Positions 18,367 to 28,918 of a DNA stretch of 64,000 nt are shown here, piece by piece; the first letter of the stretch is position 1, and each line of letters begins with the position of its first letter. Source of the DNA: Parapristionchus giblindavisi (Eukaryota; Nematoda; Chromadorea; Rhabditida; Diplogasteridae); assembly GCA_943737045.1 (NCBI GenBank), contig CALSFV010000291.1:124001-188000 (forward strand). Direction: 5' to 3'. The notes beneath the pieces are model-generated. The model was not told the origin of the DNA. It did not search any database and was given only the letters and a program-made list of their open reading frames with translations. The position numbers and the translations under genes were made by a program.

Positions 18367-18789
18367 TTGAAAGTTTTGCGCTATTGGGCAATGTCAATGT
18401 GATGCAAAATTTAACTCCGGTCGCCTACCATTTTATTGTTTGCGAAAATGGAGCACAAAAAGGTCTATTGTGCGCAAGTATATGCTATACAACAGATTCC
18501 CCCCCCCCCACTTGAAATGTCATTTCATTTCATTTTAAGCACACTTATCAAGAGTAGGACTCTGATTTGCATGGCGAAAAAAAGCTCTTCTTACTGTCGA
18601 CACTCCCAGAACACTGACGTTGATCTTGATACACATTTTTTTCCTTTTTTTTATATATATATTTTTCTTTTAAGAAAGTCCGAGAAGATCGACAGGGAGT
18701 TGACCGAAGAAGAAGTTGGCTTTCACTTTATTTATTTATTTTTTTATTTTTATTTATCGTACACCGCAAGGATGTTTCAACAAGTACTT

Positions 18790-18975
18790 GTAATAATAAT
18801 AGTAATAAATTTATCTCATCTTGGAGAAGAGAGAAATAGAGAATTTTCTCGTAAACAATTAAAATACATATTAAAGCAAGAATTCGCGACTACATGACTG
18901 CAATTACTGCATTGCATCTTTTCCAGAATCACTAACCACTTGAGGAGAGGTGGATGTGACAATAGATCCTGCGGT
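18790..18975 (-). pseudogene. 3' end fragment of the CR1-like LINE
   Basis: Aligns with 37740-37915, the 3' UTR and last codons of the intact copy (ATCTTGGAGAA, AAACAATTAAAATACATATT, CACTTGAGGAGAG). It starts next to AATAATAAT and is heavily 5'-truncated. Confidence 0.85.
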
Positions 18976-19380
18976 ATCCAGGGTATTCACGGGTGTTCCC
19001 TCATTCCCCTCGAATTGTTACGTGATGAAAATTGAATATCTGGAGTGAGAATCGTGTCTGTTGTTTTACTCCATTTCTGAAGCTTTTCTCGTTTCTTTTC
19101 GTTGCTATCGATGAGGAATAGGCAATCAGTGCATTTCAATCTTTTGCAAGGAGCTCATTCGAGAGCTAAAGGAGATTCATCGCATATAGCTCAGTGTAGA
19201 GCTCTGGTGAGCTGTCAATGGAGCTCCATAGTCGCTAAACATCGGTGAATAATAAAAAGAGAACTTATTTTATCATCATTTCGGGATATGTTTCACATCC
19301 TTCATTTCCTCATGTAGGACAATCAATTTCGATTGAGTTTTATCCACCCACAAAGAAGAATATAAACAAATAATTTCATA
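18976..19380. other. Repeat remnants, no gene
   Basis: 19075-19190 resembles 20135-20215 (CTTTTCTCGTTTCTTTTCG, GAGGAATAGG). 19265-19380 is the reverse complement of the ATGATGAAATGATG block seen at about 22395, 24910 and 28200. No coding signal. Confidence 0.55.
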
Positions 19381-19676
19381 TTAAAGATGGAGACCCACGA
19401 GTTTTTTCGTAATAAGACTGTTCGGATAGAATGATAGAGATTCATCACACGAATCGAAAGACATATCTGATATTAATTCCCGATATGTTTAAAGCACACT
19501 ATGCGCATTGAAAGTATAACTTTCAAGGCATGTAGAGAGTGCCCATCCGATTTGCATACTCTACTCTCTCATTTTCTCATTATCCCTTACGCCAATTACA
19601 ATATAATATAAACAATAGCCAACATGCTTATCGTGGCGGGAGTCAGTCATGCCAACACATGGGTCCCCTTCTTTAA
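19381..19676. mobile_element. TTAAAGATGGAGACCC MITE
   Basis: Starts TTAAAGATGGAGACCCACGA and ends GGGTCCCCTTCTTTAA. The interior has ACTTTCAATGCGC-type inverted sequence around 19498-19530. Reverse copy 26358-27043 (with an insertion) and another at 55606-55871. The termini resemble those of 36951-37298 and 62254-62642. Confidence 0.85.
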
Positions 19677-19885
19677 CAAACGAATATTTATGTTACGAAA
19701 GGAAATGGATCATGAAAGAATCAATGGGGGATGAACCATTGGCTAGAATCTCTTCGATAGGCATACCCTAAAATAATTTGAAACTCTCCGCTGAGGCCAT
19801 GCTCTCTGGCCTTATTTGACTACGAGATACTGTGGCCAGAGAAGAGAATATAATTAGCTCGGATATTCTTTTAACATTCAAACCC
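19677..19885. other. Spacer, no gene
   Basis: Contains a weak relative of the CTCTCCGCTCTGG MITE at about 19780-19855 (AACTCTCCGCTGAGGC). Nothing else seen. Confidence 0.4.
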
Positions 19886-20038
19886 TTGGCAACTGACTGT
19901 CTGTCATTTGATAAAAACTGTCAGTCATTCCATGACAACTGACTGTCTGTCATTTGATAAAAACTGTCAGTCATTCCATGACAACTGACTGTCTGTCATT
20001 TGATAAAAACTGTCAGTCATTTCATGGCAACTGACTGT
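19886..20038. repeat. Minisatellite, 46-bp unit, about 3.3 copies
   Basis: Unit starts at 19891, 19937, 19983 and 20029 (exact 46-bp spacing), built from AACTGACTGTCTGTCATTTG and AAAACTGTCAGTCATTCCAT. Confidence 0.95.
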
Positions 20039-20286
20039 GTTTGACCGTCTTTTAGAAGACAACGATACAAGTTATTTCTAGTTGTATTGTTATTTGTGAG
20101 CTGCAGAGAAAACATTCCAAGTTTAAAGCACTCTCTCGAGCTTTTCTTGTTTCTTGTCGTTTTTATCAATTAGGAATAGGAATATACAATCATTACAAAT
20201 CAAACTTTTACAGTTTGTTCACGAAAATATTCGTGGGACTCCAATTTTAATGATTTGATGAATTGAATCGGTTGGTGCACACGCTA

Positions 20287-20966
20287 AGTTTGAGGCTGGG
20301 TCAATAACATGGCGACCACTTGGACGGTTTGAACCTCACAATCGTCTAGAAACTCGACGCTGCAACCACGGAGGGCTTTGGTTGGCAAGTCAAATTTTCT
20401 TTATTCCAAACATGTCAGGAACGCTAAGAACGCGTATTGGCCAGTTGCGCCGAAGATTACGCCTTCACATAGGGCCAATCAAAACATTGCTGTCCCCGGA
20501 CTCTCCAATCGATTTTACAAATCTTGGTGATCGGAGCAACGAGGAAATTATCGAGGATACTACCGCAATAATAACAGTACGTATTCCATTCGTAAAAACA
20601 TATAAATCGTTGGTTAAAGAACATGAAGCGTTTACTGCGTTTCGAAATGAATCAATACACGAGGAAAACGTTTACCAGAAGTACATAGCCGAGTACGGAG
20701 ATTACACGGCCGAAATTGCGGAAGCTTCGGACGTTCTATCGAGGATCGACATACTCATGGACAAAATAGTATCCGAATGCCGGGAACGAGACCTGCCAGT
20801 TACGGATGACGATGCTCTCACTTCAATCACTGGACGTTCGGAAAATGTTGCGCCCATTCCTGTTCCTCGTTCAACAGTAGTTTCAATACATGATAAATCG
20901 ATCGCTTCGGCAAGCCATTAAGGCGTCCCTACCGTGGTCGCCATGTTATTGACCCAGCCTCAAACT
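20287..20966. mobile_element. 680-bp inverted-repeat element carrying one ORF
   Basis: Perfect or near-perfect inverted ends of about 33 bp: AGTTTGAGGCTGGGTCAATA ... TATTGACCCAGCCTCAAACT, with ATGGCGACCAC / GTGGTCGCCAT inside. The space between is almost filled by one ORF. Only this copy is in the window. Confidence 0.82.
20412..20921 (+). CDS. Gag-like (BEL/Pao type) ORF within the inverted-repeat element
   Basis: 169 residues from ATG at 20412 to TAA at 20919-20921. An N-terminal basic stretch MSGTLRTRIGQLRRRLRLHI is followed by an acidic, helical middle (YQKYIAEYGDYTAEIAEASD) and a C-terminal tail with PIPVPRSTV. In my recollection, nematode BEL/Pao retrotransposon gag N-termini have this TRIGQLxRRL start and a PxP region before the capsid-like domain. 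No protease, RT or zinc knuckle follows; the ORF stops 45 bp before the right end. The frame has normal codon use and no internal stop. The function of the ORF here is unknown. The open frame could be extended upstream only without an ATG. Confidence 0.6.
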   Translation: MSGTLRTRIGQLRRRLRLHIGPIKTLLSPDSPIDFTNLGDRSNEEIIEDTTAIITVRIPFVKTYKSLVKEHEAFTAFRNESIHEENVYQKYIAEYGDYTAEIAEASDVLSRIDILMDKIVSECRERDLPVTDDDALTSITGRSENVAPIPVPRSTVVSIHDKSIASASH

Positions 20967-21274
20967 TGTGTAATTAAACATTTATTACATAATTACAACA
21001 ACAACAATAGTAGAAAGAATATACATATGTGTAAAGGTGGATGTATGTAATGGAGGGGTTTATATATTAACCATTTTCCCATATGATTGACTATATTCCC
21101 ATATGAATGTATCTAATATCTAAGATACATAGAATAACAAAGAAATATAAAATGTTCAAAGATCAATAATCTACCGATTGTTCGGAAAGATCTATGTTTC
21201 ACATCTTTATCATGTCCGTCTCACCAGTGTTCTTCAAAAGGTCAGGGAAAAAACTATAAAATTTGCAAGTTCTC

Positions 21275-21395
21275 TTAAAGGCACACCACGAGCTATTTTT
21301 AATCTCTGCTCTGACAAAAGTCTCTCCTAAACAAAGAATGCGAGAGAGTGTGGTCAGAGCGGAGTGTTCCAAATTAGCTCGGGAAGTGCCTTTAA
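21275..21395. mobile_element. CTCTCCGCTCTGG MITE copy with TTAA ends
   Basis: TTAAAGGCACACCACGAGC at the left, GTGCCTTTAA at the right. Central hairpin arms are CTCTGACAAA / GTGGTCAGAGCGGAG. Confidence 0.8.
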
Positions 21396-21481
21396 AGAGC
21401 GAACTTGGACTGAATGTTACGAAAAAAATAGTTTCACCCCATTGATTTAAATCTGAAAGAATCAAAAGTGCAAAACTTTAA

Positions 21482-21554
21482 AGCCCGATGCGGGGCTCGA
21501 ACCCGCGACAGCCAGATTAAGAGTCTGGTGCTCTACCGACTGAGCTAACCGGGC
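21482..21554 (-). tRNA. tRNA-Lys (CTT), copy 1
   Basis: Full cloverleaf on the minus strand: acceptor GCCCGGT/ATCGGGC, D arm GCTC...GAGC, anticodon stem CCAGA/TCTGG with loop CTCTTAA (anticodon CTT), T stem GCGGG/CCCGC with TTCGAGC. No mismatches. It sits in a repeated module. Confidence 0.92.
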
Positions 21555-22506
21555 CGCCGGCAAACAAAGCATGACGGGCCGTGAAGTTTTCTCGCCAGGG
21601 TCAGTCTAATTCGTTGTACTTATGAAGTTTTTAGCACACATTCTAAAAGGGGAATATCTCATTTGGCAAACGTATATGTACTTCACGCACCCTTACACCG
21701 ATTCGTCTTGGCGATGGATGAATCAAAATCAAACCATTATGAATAAGAATACAGGATGTTATTGGGCTCCTCTCTTCTTCCATTCGTGCTTCCTGGCTGT
21801 TCTTCCATGCCCAAAAAGACTCGTATTGTATTTACATAGAGAACCGTCCAAAACTATACAGAAAGTGCATTTTCAGTGTAACTGTGATAGTATTGACCGT
21901 ATAAAATACACTTGTTTATTTGGTACGAGTAGCCAACCACTGCCACAAGGAATTTCTATGTTTAGAGAGAGAGCACCGGTGAGAGAGTAGGTAGATCAGA
22001 GAGAGCGAAGAAGGATAGGAGGAAAGAGTTGGGAGCTAATCGATAGTTCTTCCTCTGTTTAGCAGCAGTAGCAAAGCAATTATGCAAGTACATCTTATAC
22101 GGACAATAATCAGCGTAAGTTTTAGAAATGTTATGCGCACAAGCATTACCATCGTGTTATAAGAAAAAAAGAGCGACGTTTCTCAAAAATCAGAAATATT
22201 GAACCCATTTTTCTGAAGAAGATGGTATAGGTTGGTTTATCTTCGATCGATTCTTTCATCAAGAATCGATAAATTATAATTATTATTATTATTATCAATC
22301 TTTCGTGATATTTGTAATAATTCACTTTTATTATTAAATTAATCGTTTATATTCTACCGTAAAGGGGTTGCATTCATCGAAATTTTCGGCCACAGATGAT
22401 GAAATGATTAATGTGAAACATATCCCGAAATGATGATAAACTATCCAAAGTTGCGAAAATAAAATCAGAGCTCTCCTCGACTTGCACCGAAAGTGCAAAA
22501 CTCCGA

Positions 22507-22578
22507 AGCCCGATGCGGGGCTCGAACCTGCGGCAGCCACATTAAGAGTCTGGTTACCTACCGACTGAGGTAAATGCT
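22507..22578 (-). pseudogene. tRNA-Lys pseudogene
   Basis: The T arm and anticodon region match tRNA-Lys(CTT), but the D arm and acceptor 5' strand are mutated (plus strand GAGGTAAATGCTG where intact copies have GAGCTAACCGGGC). The acceptor stem cannot pair. Confidence 0.8.
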
Positions 22579-22819
22579 GTGAATCAGGGATGATAGGCCG
22601 TAATTTTTTCTCGTTTGTGTCAGTCGAATGATATTCAACTCTTTCATTGTAAGTACAACTTTTCCAGATACGAATTGAAGAATATTTTTCATATTTTTCT
22701 TTCTATTGGCTGAAGAATCAATGAACTTTAAGCTCGGATTACGCTATTTCGCGGCATATAACATTTTAAGAGAAGATTGTTTTTGCATTCAGGGAGATCT
22801 CGGGTGTGTTCAACCTGTC

Positions 22820-23008
22820 AAAAAAGTTGCGAAGAAAGTTGCGAACTTTCTTCACAATTTTCTTCACAACTTTCGTTGGAAAGTTTCTCTAAATCTCTCG
22901 AAATGCATGCTCTCTAGTGCTATCTCGCAACTTTCGAACAAAGTTGCGACGAAAGTTGCGACGAAAAGATGCGACGAAAGTTGCGAAGATTGTTGCGAGG
23001 TCGGTTAA
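22820..23008. repeat. Clustered GAAAGTTGCGA repeats in both orientations
   Basis: At least seven copies of AAAGTTGCGA or its complement TCGCAACTTT, arranged as inverted groups around 22900. The period is irregular (10-14 bp). It reads as a low-complexity open frame but has no protein-like character. Confidence 0.8.
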
Positions 23009-23770
23009 AGCAGGTGAGAAAGTGTATTCGAAGAGGAGCACAACAACGGGTAGCACTTTAGAGTATTTATTTCGAGAGATTTATAGTTATTGAGCGTATA
23101 AAAATCACTTGTTTTATTTGTAGAAGAGACTATTTCTTGTTTTGCATGATTCAGAAGTTATGCCGATCTCTTATATATATCGAATAGCGCGCGGCTAAGG
23201 TCAGCCGGGTTATGGAGAGGCAGCGGAGAGACAATCGAGAAGCGGTGCGAGATCTAGCCTTTGAGCGACTTCCGTTCTTTAGAGCACAGTGTAGATAATT
23301 TTCTTATGCAAGTACATTTTATACGCACAATAGAGAAACTTTCCGACTGATTATCGATATTCTTTTATGGGTTCTGTAGCAGTGTGTTTTTATATGTTTC
23401 ACATCCTTCATTTCATCATCTAGGGCCTTCAATTTCGATTGAATGCGGTCCACTAAGAAGGATATAAACAAATATTTTCATAATAACAACCGAATATTGG
23501 CTGGAGGATGTAACTTCGCAAGCGAAGCCAAATACAAGAATTGGAATACCTTGCCCTCGTCCATGCGATCTGTTAATAAATCTGTTTGAAATTAAATGAA
23601 AAATGAGGTGTTGACGCTACGCAGAACTCAATGAATCTTTTTATCCAGTGGGGATATGTGGTGTCACCTTACTGATTCCAATATAATATTACAATTTAAA
23701 TTTCTCCTAACTGTGAAGAAGGGCCATTATTGAAAAGAAATCTGAAAGAGCAAAAGTGCAAAAAAGTTAA

Positions 23771-23843
23771 AGCCCGATGCGGGGCTCGAACACGCGACAG
23801 CGAGATTAAGAGTCTGGTGCGCTACCGACTGAGCTAACTGGGC
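23771..23843 (-). pseudogene. tRNA-Lys (CTT) copy with stem mismatches
   Basis: The CTT anticodon is kept, but there are substitutions in the acceptor (A-C mismatch), anticodon stem (CCAGA against TCTCG) and T stem. It is probably decaying. Confidence 0.65.
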
Positions 23844-25077
23844 TGACATCAAGGACTGCATGATAAGCCGTGAAGTTTTCTCGCAAGTGTCAGTCTAATG
23901 AAGTATACCCTTTTCGTTGTACCTATGAAGTCTTTTGGCACCCTTTCTAAAAGGGGAGTATTTCATTTGGAAAAGGTGTATATACTTCACGTACGCGCTC
24001 ATCGATTCGTCTTGGCGAAGGATGAATCAAAATCAAACCATTTTCTAATGAATATGACTGGCACGGGATGTTCTCTTCTTCAATTTACGCTCCTAGACCG
24101 CTCTTCCATGCTGGACGTCCATCAAAAAGATTCGTCTAGTATTTATATAGAGAACCGTCCAAAAGTATACCAAAAATGAACTTAACCTTGCTAGTACATA
24201 ACTAATCGGCGTAATTTTTTTAATATGTTGTGCAGTTTTACCATCGTTTTGGAGAAAAGATCGACGTTTTTCAAGAAAATTCTTAAAGGCAGCTGGCATC
24301 CAAAAATTTATATTTGAAATAGTTAAAATGGTTGATCTCATGTTGATAAGCTCAAAAAACTGATCAGAAATATGTTTTTTAAAGTTTGAAACGACGCTCA
24401 GGTAAGAAATTGGACTACTGTAGCTTGCTTCACACCACATGCGAGGTTTCCGAACTACTGTATCCTAACTCCATCGAAAGGCTCGAAAATTCCCATTATT
24501 GACTTTTATTCTTCATAATTCCCCACTGCGGATAGAATTATCATCAAAACATTCAATTTCAAGTCATATCCAAAGAGTTGGTTTAGCAATTAGTAAAAGG
24601 CTCCCGCTCTCTGGAGCAGACTGTAGTTTTTTGACTGCGCCGTTCTTCTTACCAGAGAGTTCTTATGAAATAAGATTTATATATTTCGAAAGAGAATTTC
24701 AAGCTCTTTTATATGAGATCAACTTGTTTTTCGTTTCCCGGGCCCTTTAAAAAATACATTTTCTGGTAGATCCCTATCATTGGTCCGCCCTCCATTGGTT
24801 CTTTCATGGTGCTTTTACTGAAATTCCATAAGCTAAATATTTGTTTACTATTACGAAATTATTTGTCTATATTCTTTCTCCAGTGGTATAGAATCAGCGA
24901 AATTGACGGCGACAGATGATGAAATGATGGATGTGAAACATATCCCGAAATCATGATAAAATATCAAAGTTACAAAAATAAAATCAGAGCTCTCCTCGTT
25001 TTTACACCGATATTTAGCGCCAATAAAGCTTCATTGACTGCTCATCCGACAACGAGCTCCCAACTGCACGTTACACT

Positions 25078-25265
25078 GAGAGCAAACTTACCCAAATATG
25101 GGCAATAGATTTGCCAACTTACGATACTTGTGTACACGATTTGCCCACATTCGGGCAAATGGTAGCCCAAAAACCACCGATTTGCCCATATACAGGCTAG
25201 CATTTGTCTGAATATGGGCAAATCGCTCGCCAACTAACGGCATTCGGGTAAATTTAATCTCTGTG
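25078..25265. mobile_element. GAGAGCAAACTTGCCC MITE
   Basis: Ends with GAGAGCAAACTTACCC and GGGTAAATTTAATCTCTGTG, with several internal GGGCAAAT / ATTTGCCC inversions. Copies: 35607-35767 (Srt intron) and 46978-47110. Confidence 0.8.
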
Positions 25266-25266
25266 T

Positions 25267-25594
25267 AGTTCAAAATGCAAGAGAGATGGGAATAGCGGGG
25301 CCAAAGAGATTGGGGCGATGTTTGCCATCACTGTGATGCGCTATTTGGTGTATTTTCACAATCTCATAATAATGAGACGCTAGTTCATTTGTCAGAGCGG
25401 CGCACCTCAGACAGGTTTGTTGGCGCGGCGGAGAGTGTAACAGAGAATCATTTGATGCCATCTCGCACGCACACCCTCTCTAATGCAGCCCACCAAACCC
25501 GCCTGGCATCCGCCTCACCCTCTTTATCAGTTGGGAAACGTGATTCTCCCTTCCTTCACTGTTGTCCCGCTATTACAGAGGCTGAACTAACGTG
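25267..25594. mobile_element. CACGTTAGTTCA MITE, reverse orientation
   Basis: Starts AGTTCAAAATGC, ends GCTGAACTAACGTG. The interior is the reverse complement of 11834-12170. It directly abuts the preceding MITE. Confidence 0.85.
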
Positions 25595-25609
25595 ACTGAA
25601 CTACGCGCG

Positions 25610-25756
25610 ATGGAGTTCAATCTCAAGTTTTTGCAAGAGCTCACGAAAACGAATATATTCGGAAATAAAATCGCGCATTTCATGCGAAGGAAACAGTGCG
25701 TCCGTGAGCACGAACAGCCAGTAGGTGTCACCAAATCCGATTTGCATAGTAAATAA
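25610..25756 (+). CDS. Short coding-like ORF, unidentified
   Basis: 48 codons from ATG to TAA, with a charged composition (HFMRRKQCVREHEQP). The start partly overlaps sequence resembling 28265-28310 (AAAATCGCACATTTC), which lies in a repeat. It may be transposon cargo, or an upstream exon of the frame that follows. I do not recognise it. Confidence 0.25.
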   Translation: MEFNLKFLQELTKTNIFGNKIAHFMRRKQCVREHEQPVGVTKSDLHSK

Positions 25757-25772
25757 GAAGTGTTGTTCATCT

Positions 25773-26272
25773 GGTGATCAGTACGGGGAGTCTAGTACTG
25801 GGAACTCCTTCCCGAGGTCACGACTATCACGGCACAGAGCTGTGGAAGCGACGATTCCATCTCGAACAATCACTTGGGAACGACATGATACCGCTCGGCC
25901 CCATATCAATACGGTCAGTCACCCCACATTGCCCTCTCTGGTTATAACCCTTTTATCTGGGCTTAATCACTTCATCAAGAGCTTCGAAGAACGAGCCACT
26001 ATCCAGGCGAGTACCGCAAGTTTAAAAAATCAGTCCAGTCCTTCTTTAACGAAGGGATCTATAAACTGCCCGGCACTGCGATCTGATCGGATTATTAGCG
26101 AAATTTCCTTTTCGCAAATCTCGGGAAATCTGCTAAATTTCAAAGAATATCTAACTATGGCCAAAGTACCATCTTCAGAAAAGTTGTCCTTCATGAGTTA
26201 TAAGATGGACGATGTTTCCAAATTGCTCAATCAGATCGCCGTGCCAGGTATGTATCTATCAAATTCAAAAAC
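25773..26272 (+). CDS. Open coding-like segment ending at a splice-donor-like site, unidentified
   Basis: A frame open for about 500 bp, from near an AG (GGTGATCAG) at 25773 to GCCGTGCCAG|GTATGT at about 26252. The translation looks like ordinary soluble protein: RTITWERHDTARPHINTV, LVITLLSGLNHFIKSFEE, NLLNFKEYLTMAKVPSSE, FMSYKMDDVSKLLNQIAV. It has no low complexity and no match to the repeats around it. No following exon was found: a truncated MITE and another MITE begin within 50 bp. It could be a gene fragment carried by a transposon, or an exon of a host gene broken by insertions. I cannot assign a family. Confidence 0.4.
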
Positions 26273-26298
26273 TTACGTCTTTCATTAGAGAATCAATG

Positions 26299-26361
26299 AA
26301 CTTTAAGACATCTCTCGTAGACAAAGAAAACGAGAGAGCATTACCAGAGCAGAGAGTTTAA
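26299..26361. mobile_element. Truncated CTCTCCGCTCTGG MITE
   Basis: Carries TCTCGTAGACAAAGAAAACG, CATTACCAGAGCAGAGAG and the closing TTTAAAG, but lacks the left arm. It shares its TTAA with the next element. Confidence 0.65.
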
Positions 26362-27043
26362 AGAAGGGGACCCATGAGTTGGCATGACTGACTCCCGCCA
26401 CGATAAGCATGTTGGCTATTGTTTATATTATATGGTAATTGGCGTCACACCGAATAAACACCAACAACTTAAAAGGATCCCCTCCTAGAAGACCATAGGC
26501 AAGTCTGGAGTAGTTTGCCTTTCATCAAGCAATTGCTGACGAAGTATTGAGCGAGGACTTCGTGGGCTATCTATATCTATATATATTCTGATTTCTATTT
26601 CATGATTCACTTCTCGAAAAGGATCAAGTGTAGCGGCTTTGATTTTGAATAACGTCTTCAGTAGCTGATCACTAGAAGATGAACGAAGACTTATTTAAGA
26701 TAGAAATACCCCTTGTATGGGACCTCAGCCCGCCCAGACTAATAAGTCGTTTAGTGGTAACCATTCCCTCCCCTATGGTTCTGTGCTTGATAAAGGTCGT
26801 TAAACTGTTAAAACTGTTAAACTGTTAATTGGCGTAAGGGATAATAAGAAAACGAGAGAGCAAGTATGCAAATCCGATGGGCACTCTCTACATGCCTTGA
26901 AAGTTATACTTTCAATGCGCATAGTGTGCTTTAAACATATAGGGAATCAATATCAGATATGTCGTTCGATTCTTGTGATGAATCTCTATCATTCTATCCG
27001 AACAGTCTTATTGCGAAAAAAACTCGTGGGTCTCCATCTTTAA
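26358..27043. mobile_element. TTAAAGATGGAGACCC MITE (reverse), interrupted
   Basis: Left end TTAAAGAAGGGGACCCATGA and right end GTGGGTCTCCATCTTTAA. It matches 19381-19676 on both sides of a 380-bp insertion (26446-26825). The split falls inside TAATTGGCGT. Confidence 0.85.
26446..26825. mobile_element. 380-bp insertion with 10-bp target duplication
   Basis: Flanked by direct repeats TAATTGGCGT at 26436-26445 and 26826-26835; uninterrupted relatives have the site once. It has no inverted ends. The right end is a short repeat (GTTAAACT, three units), as in 3' tails of non-LTR elements or SINEs. Near its left end (26485-26515) it resembles 29498-29525. No ORF. Confidence 0.75.
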
Positions 27044-27533
27044 AACTAGATGGGGTGTCGCTTTTGATTACGGTATTCCGCGGTGTACAAAATTTTTAGA
27101 GAAGATTGTTTTTGTATTCAGGGAGATCTGATCAATAGTTCTGGACAGTTTAGTCACGAAAAAACTCGAGGATCCCCTTCTTTCAAAAAAAAACTCTGCA
27201 TCACGATTACGGTAATTCGAGTTACGGTATCTATACAACTAAAAGTTGGCTCACTGTTGATATAATGGTTAATTTTATTTAGTCTCGGACCATCATGAAT
27301 TTTTCGACCTCTACCATTCTCAATCATAAACCCCGGGTCATGGGTGGACTGAAAAAGATTTAAGACATTTATGGCAGCCCGATACAGTGCGCTCCTACTG
27401 ATAGTAACGGTACAACTTTTGTTTCCCTGGACCATCTCCCAACTAATTTATGATCCGTTGCCGAAATGATCACCCCCGTAATGGTTGACCCCATTGATTA
27501 AAATCTGAAAGAATAAAAAGTGCAAAACTATAA

Positions 27534-27606
27534 AGCCCGATGCGGGGCTCGAACCCGCGACAGCCAGATTAAGAGTCTGGTGCTCTACCGACTGAGCTAA
27601 CCGGGC
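27534..27606 (-). tRNA. tRNA-Lys (CTT), copy 2
   Basis: Identical in sequence to the copy at 21482-21554; all stems pair and the anticodon is CTT. It lies in the same type of repeated module. Confidence 0.92.
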
Positions 27607-28379
27607 CGTTGTGGAGACCTAATTGCTAAGCCGTGAAGTTTTCTCGCCAGTGTCAGTCGAATTTGTTGTACTTACGAAGTTTTATTATTAGCGCACTTTC
27701 TAAAAGATGAGTATCTCATTTGGCAAGTGTATCTGTACTCCACGCTCTATTTCGCCGAATCAAAATCTAGTCATTTATTAATGAATAAGAATTGTACGGG
27801 ATGATATTTCGTACTTCACAATGTTCTATAGACTGTGAAAGCCAAAATGACCGCTCAACATAGAAACTCTCTCAAATGCAATCGTCTTTCGCTTGTCTGG
27901 CTATGGAAACAAAATGGCTTGAACCAGAATACTGTGACTTATCTTCCTCCATTCGTGCTTCCAGACTGTTCTTCCATAGTGGACGTCCTTCAAAATGGCT
28001 CGTATACAGTACAGCCCGGTCGGGTTTTGTACATCGCTTGCGCGCATAACACAGCGTATCCCTGCACTTGGGTTGTCTATCCTCTATTGATTCTTTCATG
28101 ACCCACTTTCTTTCGTAACGTTAATATTTGTTTATTATTACGAAATTATTTGTTTATATTCTTTCGCAAGTGGGATTGAATCAGCGAAATTTTCGGCCAC
28201 ACATGATGAAATGATGGATGTGAAACATATTACAAAATCATGATAAAATATCAAACTTAGGAAAATAAAATCAGAGATAAAATCGCACATTTCAAGGGAA
28301 GGAGACGGATTTATACTCTCATTCGTTGCGGGTTTTGAACAATGCATTTAGACATCAAAGGCCGCACAATGATTACAGT

Positions 28380-28918
28380 TAGCCTGACAGTTATTTTATT
28401 TTCAAAATCAGAAACAGATTATTTATGTTAGCATAATAATCAGAAAGGAAAATAGGCATAACCTTATTTATCACTGCATAATAATAGCGAACTTTTCATA
28501 ACAATTTATTCGAAATCAATTTTACAGTTATCGAGTACTTTCCCACAATATTTTCCCACAGTTTGCTTTATATTAAAAGTCTAATGATATATCAGCAATT
28601 ATCTTTAAAGCGAGTCTGCCAAGCAAGTCAAGTTGAGGTCATATAACTTATCTGAGGCCTTCGACATCATAAACATAAGCGAAAAAAAATTATTAAAAAA
28701 ATTCTGAACGAATTATACAGTGATCTGTAGTGCGTGATCTATAAACTTCCTAGTTTTATCGGCTTCAGCTGTACATGATCTTTGCATATCGGAACGATTT
28801 ATTGTATCTTTTGTTTAAAAAACATCTAAACGTTTATAAAAAAATTTTTTTGAGTTTACATTGTCTAATTAGCCTAAATTAAATGATATTGAAGATAAAT
28901 TTTTGAATGGCAGTCTCC
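28380..28918. other. AT-rich stretch, nothing recognised
   Basis: No ORF, tRNA, inverted repeat or copy of the window's repeat families could be seen. Confidence 0.5.

Larger units (their letters stand above)
21440..28320. repeat. Region of repeated tRNA-Lys-bearing modules
   Basis: Four tRNA-Lys sequences here share flanks well outside the tRNA: upstream TGAAAGAATCAAAAGTGCAA; downstream CCGTGAAGTTTTCTCG, GTTGTACTTATGAAG, ATCTCATTTGGCAA and a CTTCCATTCGTGCTTCC block. Another module, ATGATGAAATGATGGATGTG, recurs at about 22395, 24910 and 28200. 23140-23340 recurs at 57440-57640. The apparent ORFs are not conserved between copies. A related reverse copy is at 41335-41760 and a tRNA-less piece at 37320-37400. 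Confidence 0.7.

Noticed and set aside
21622..21990. 122-codon open frame after tRNA-Lys
   Set aside because: It lies within the dispersed repeat, and the corresponding sequence in the other copies has stops and shifts.
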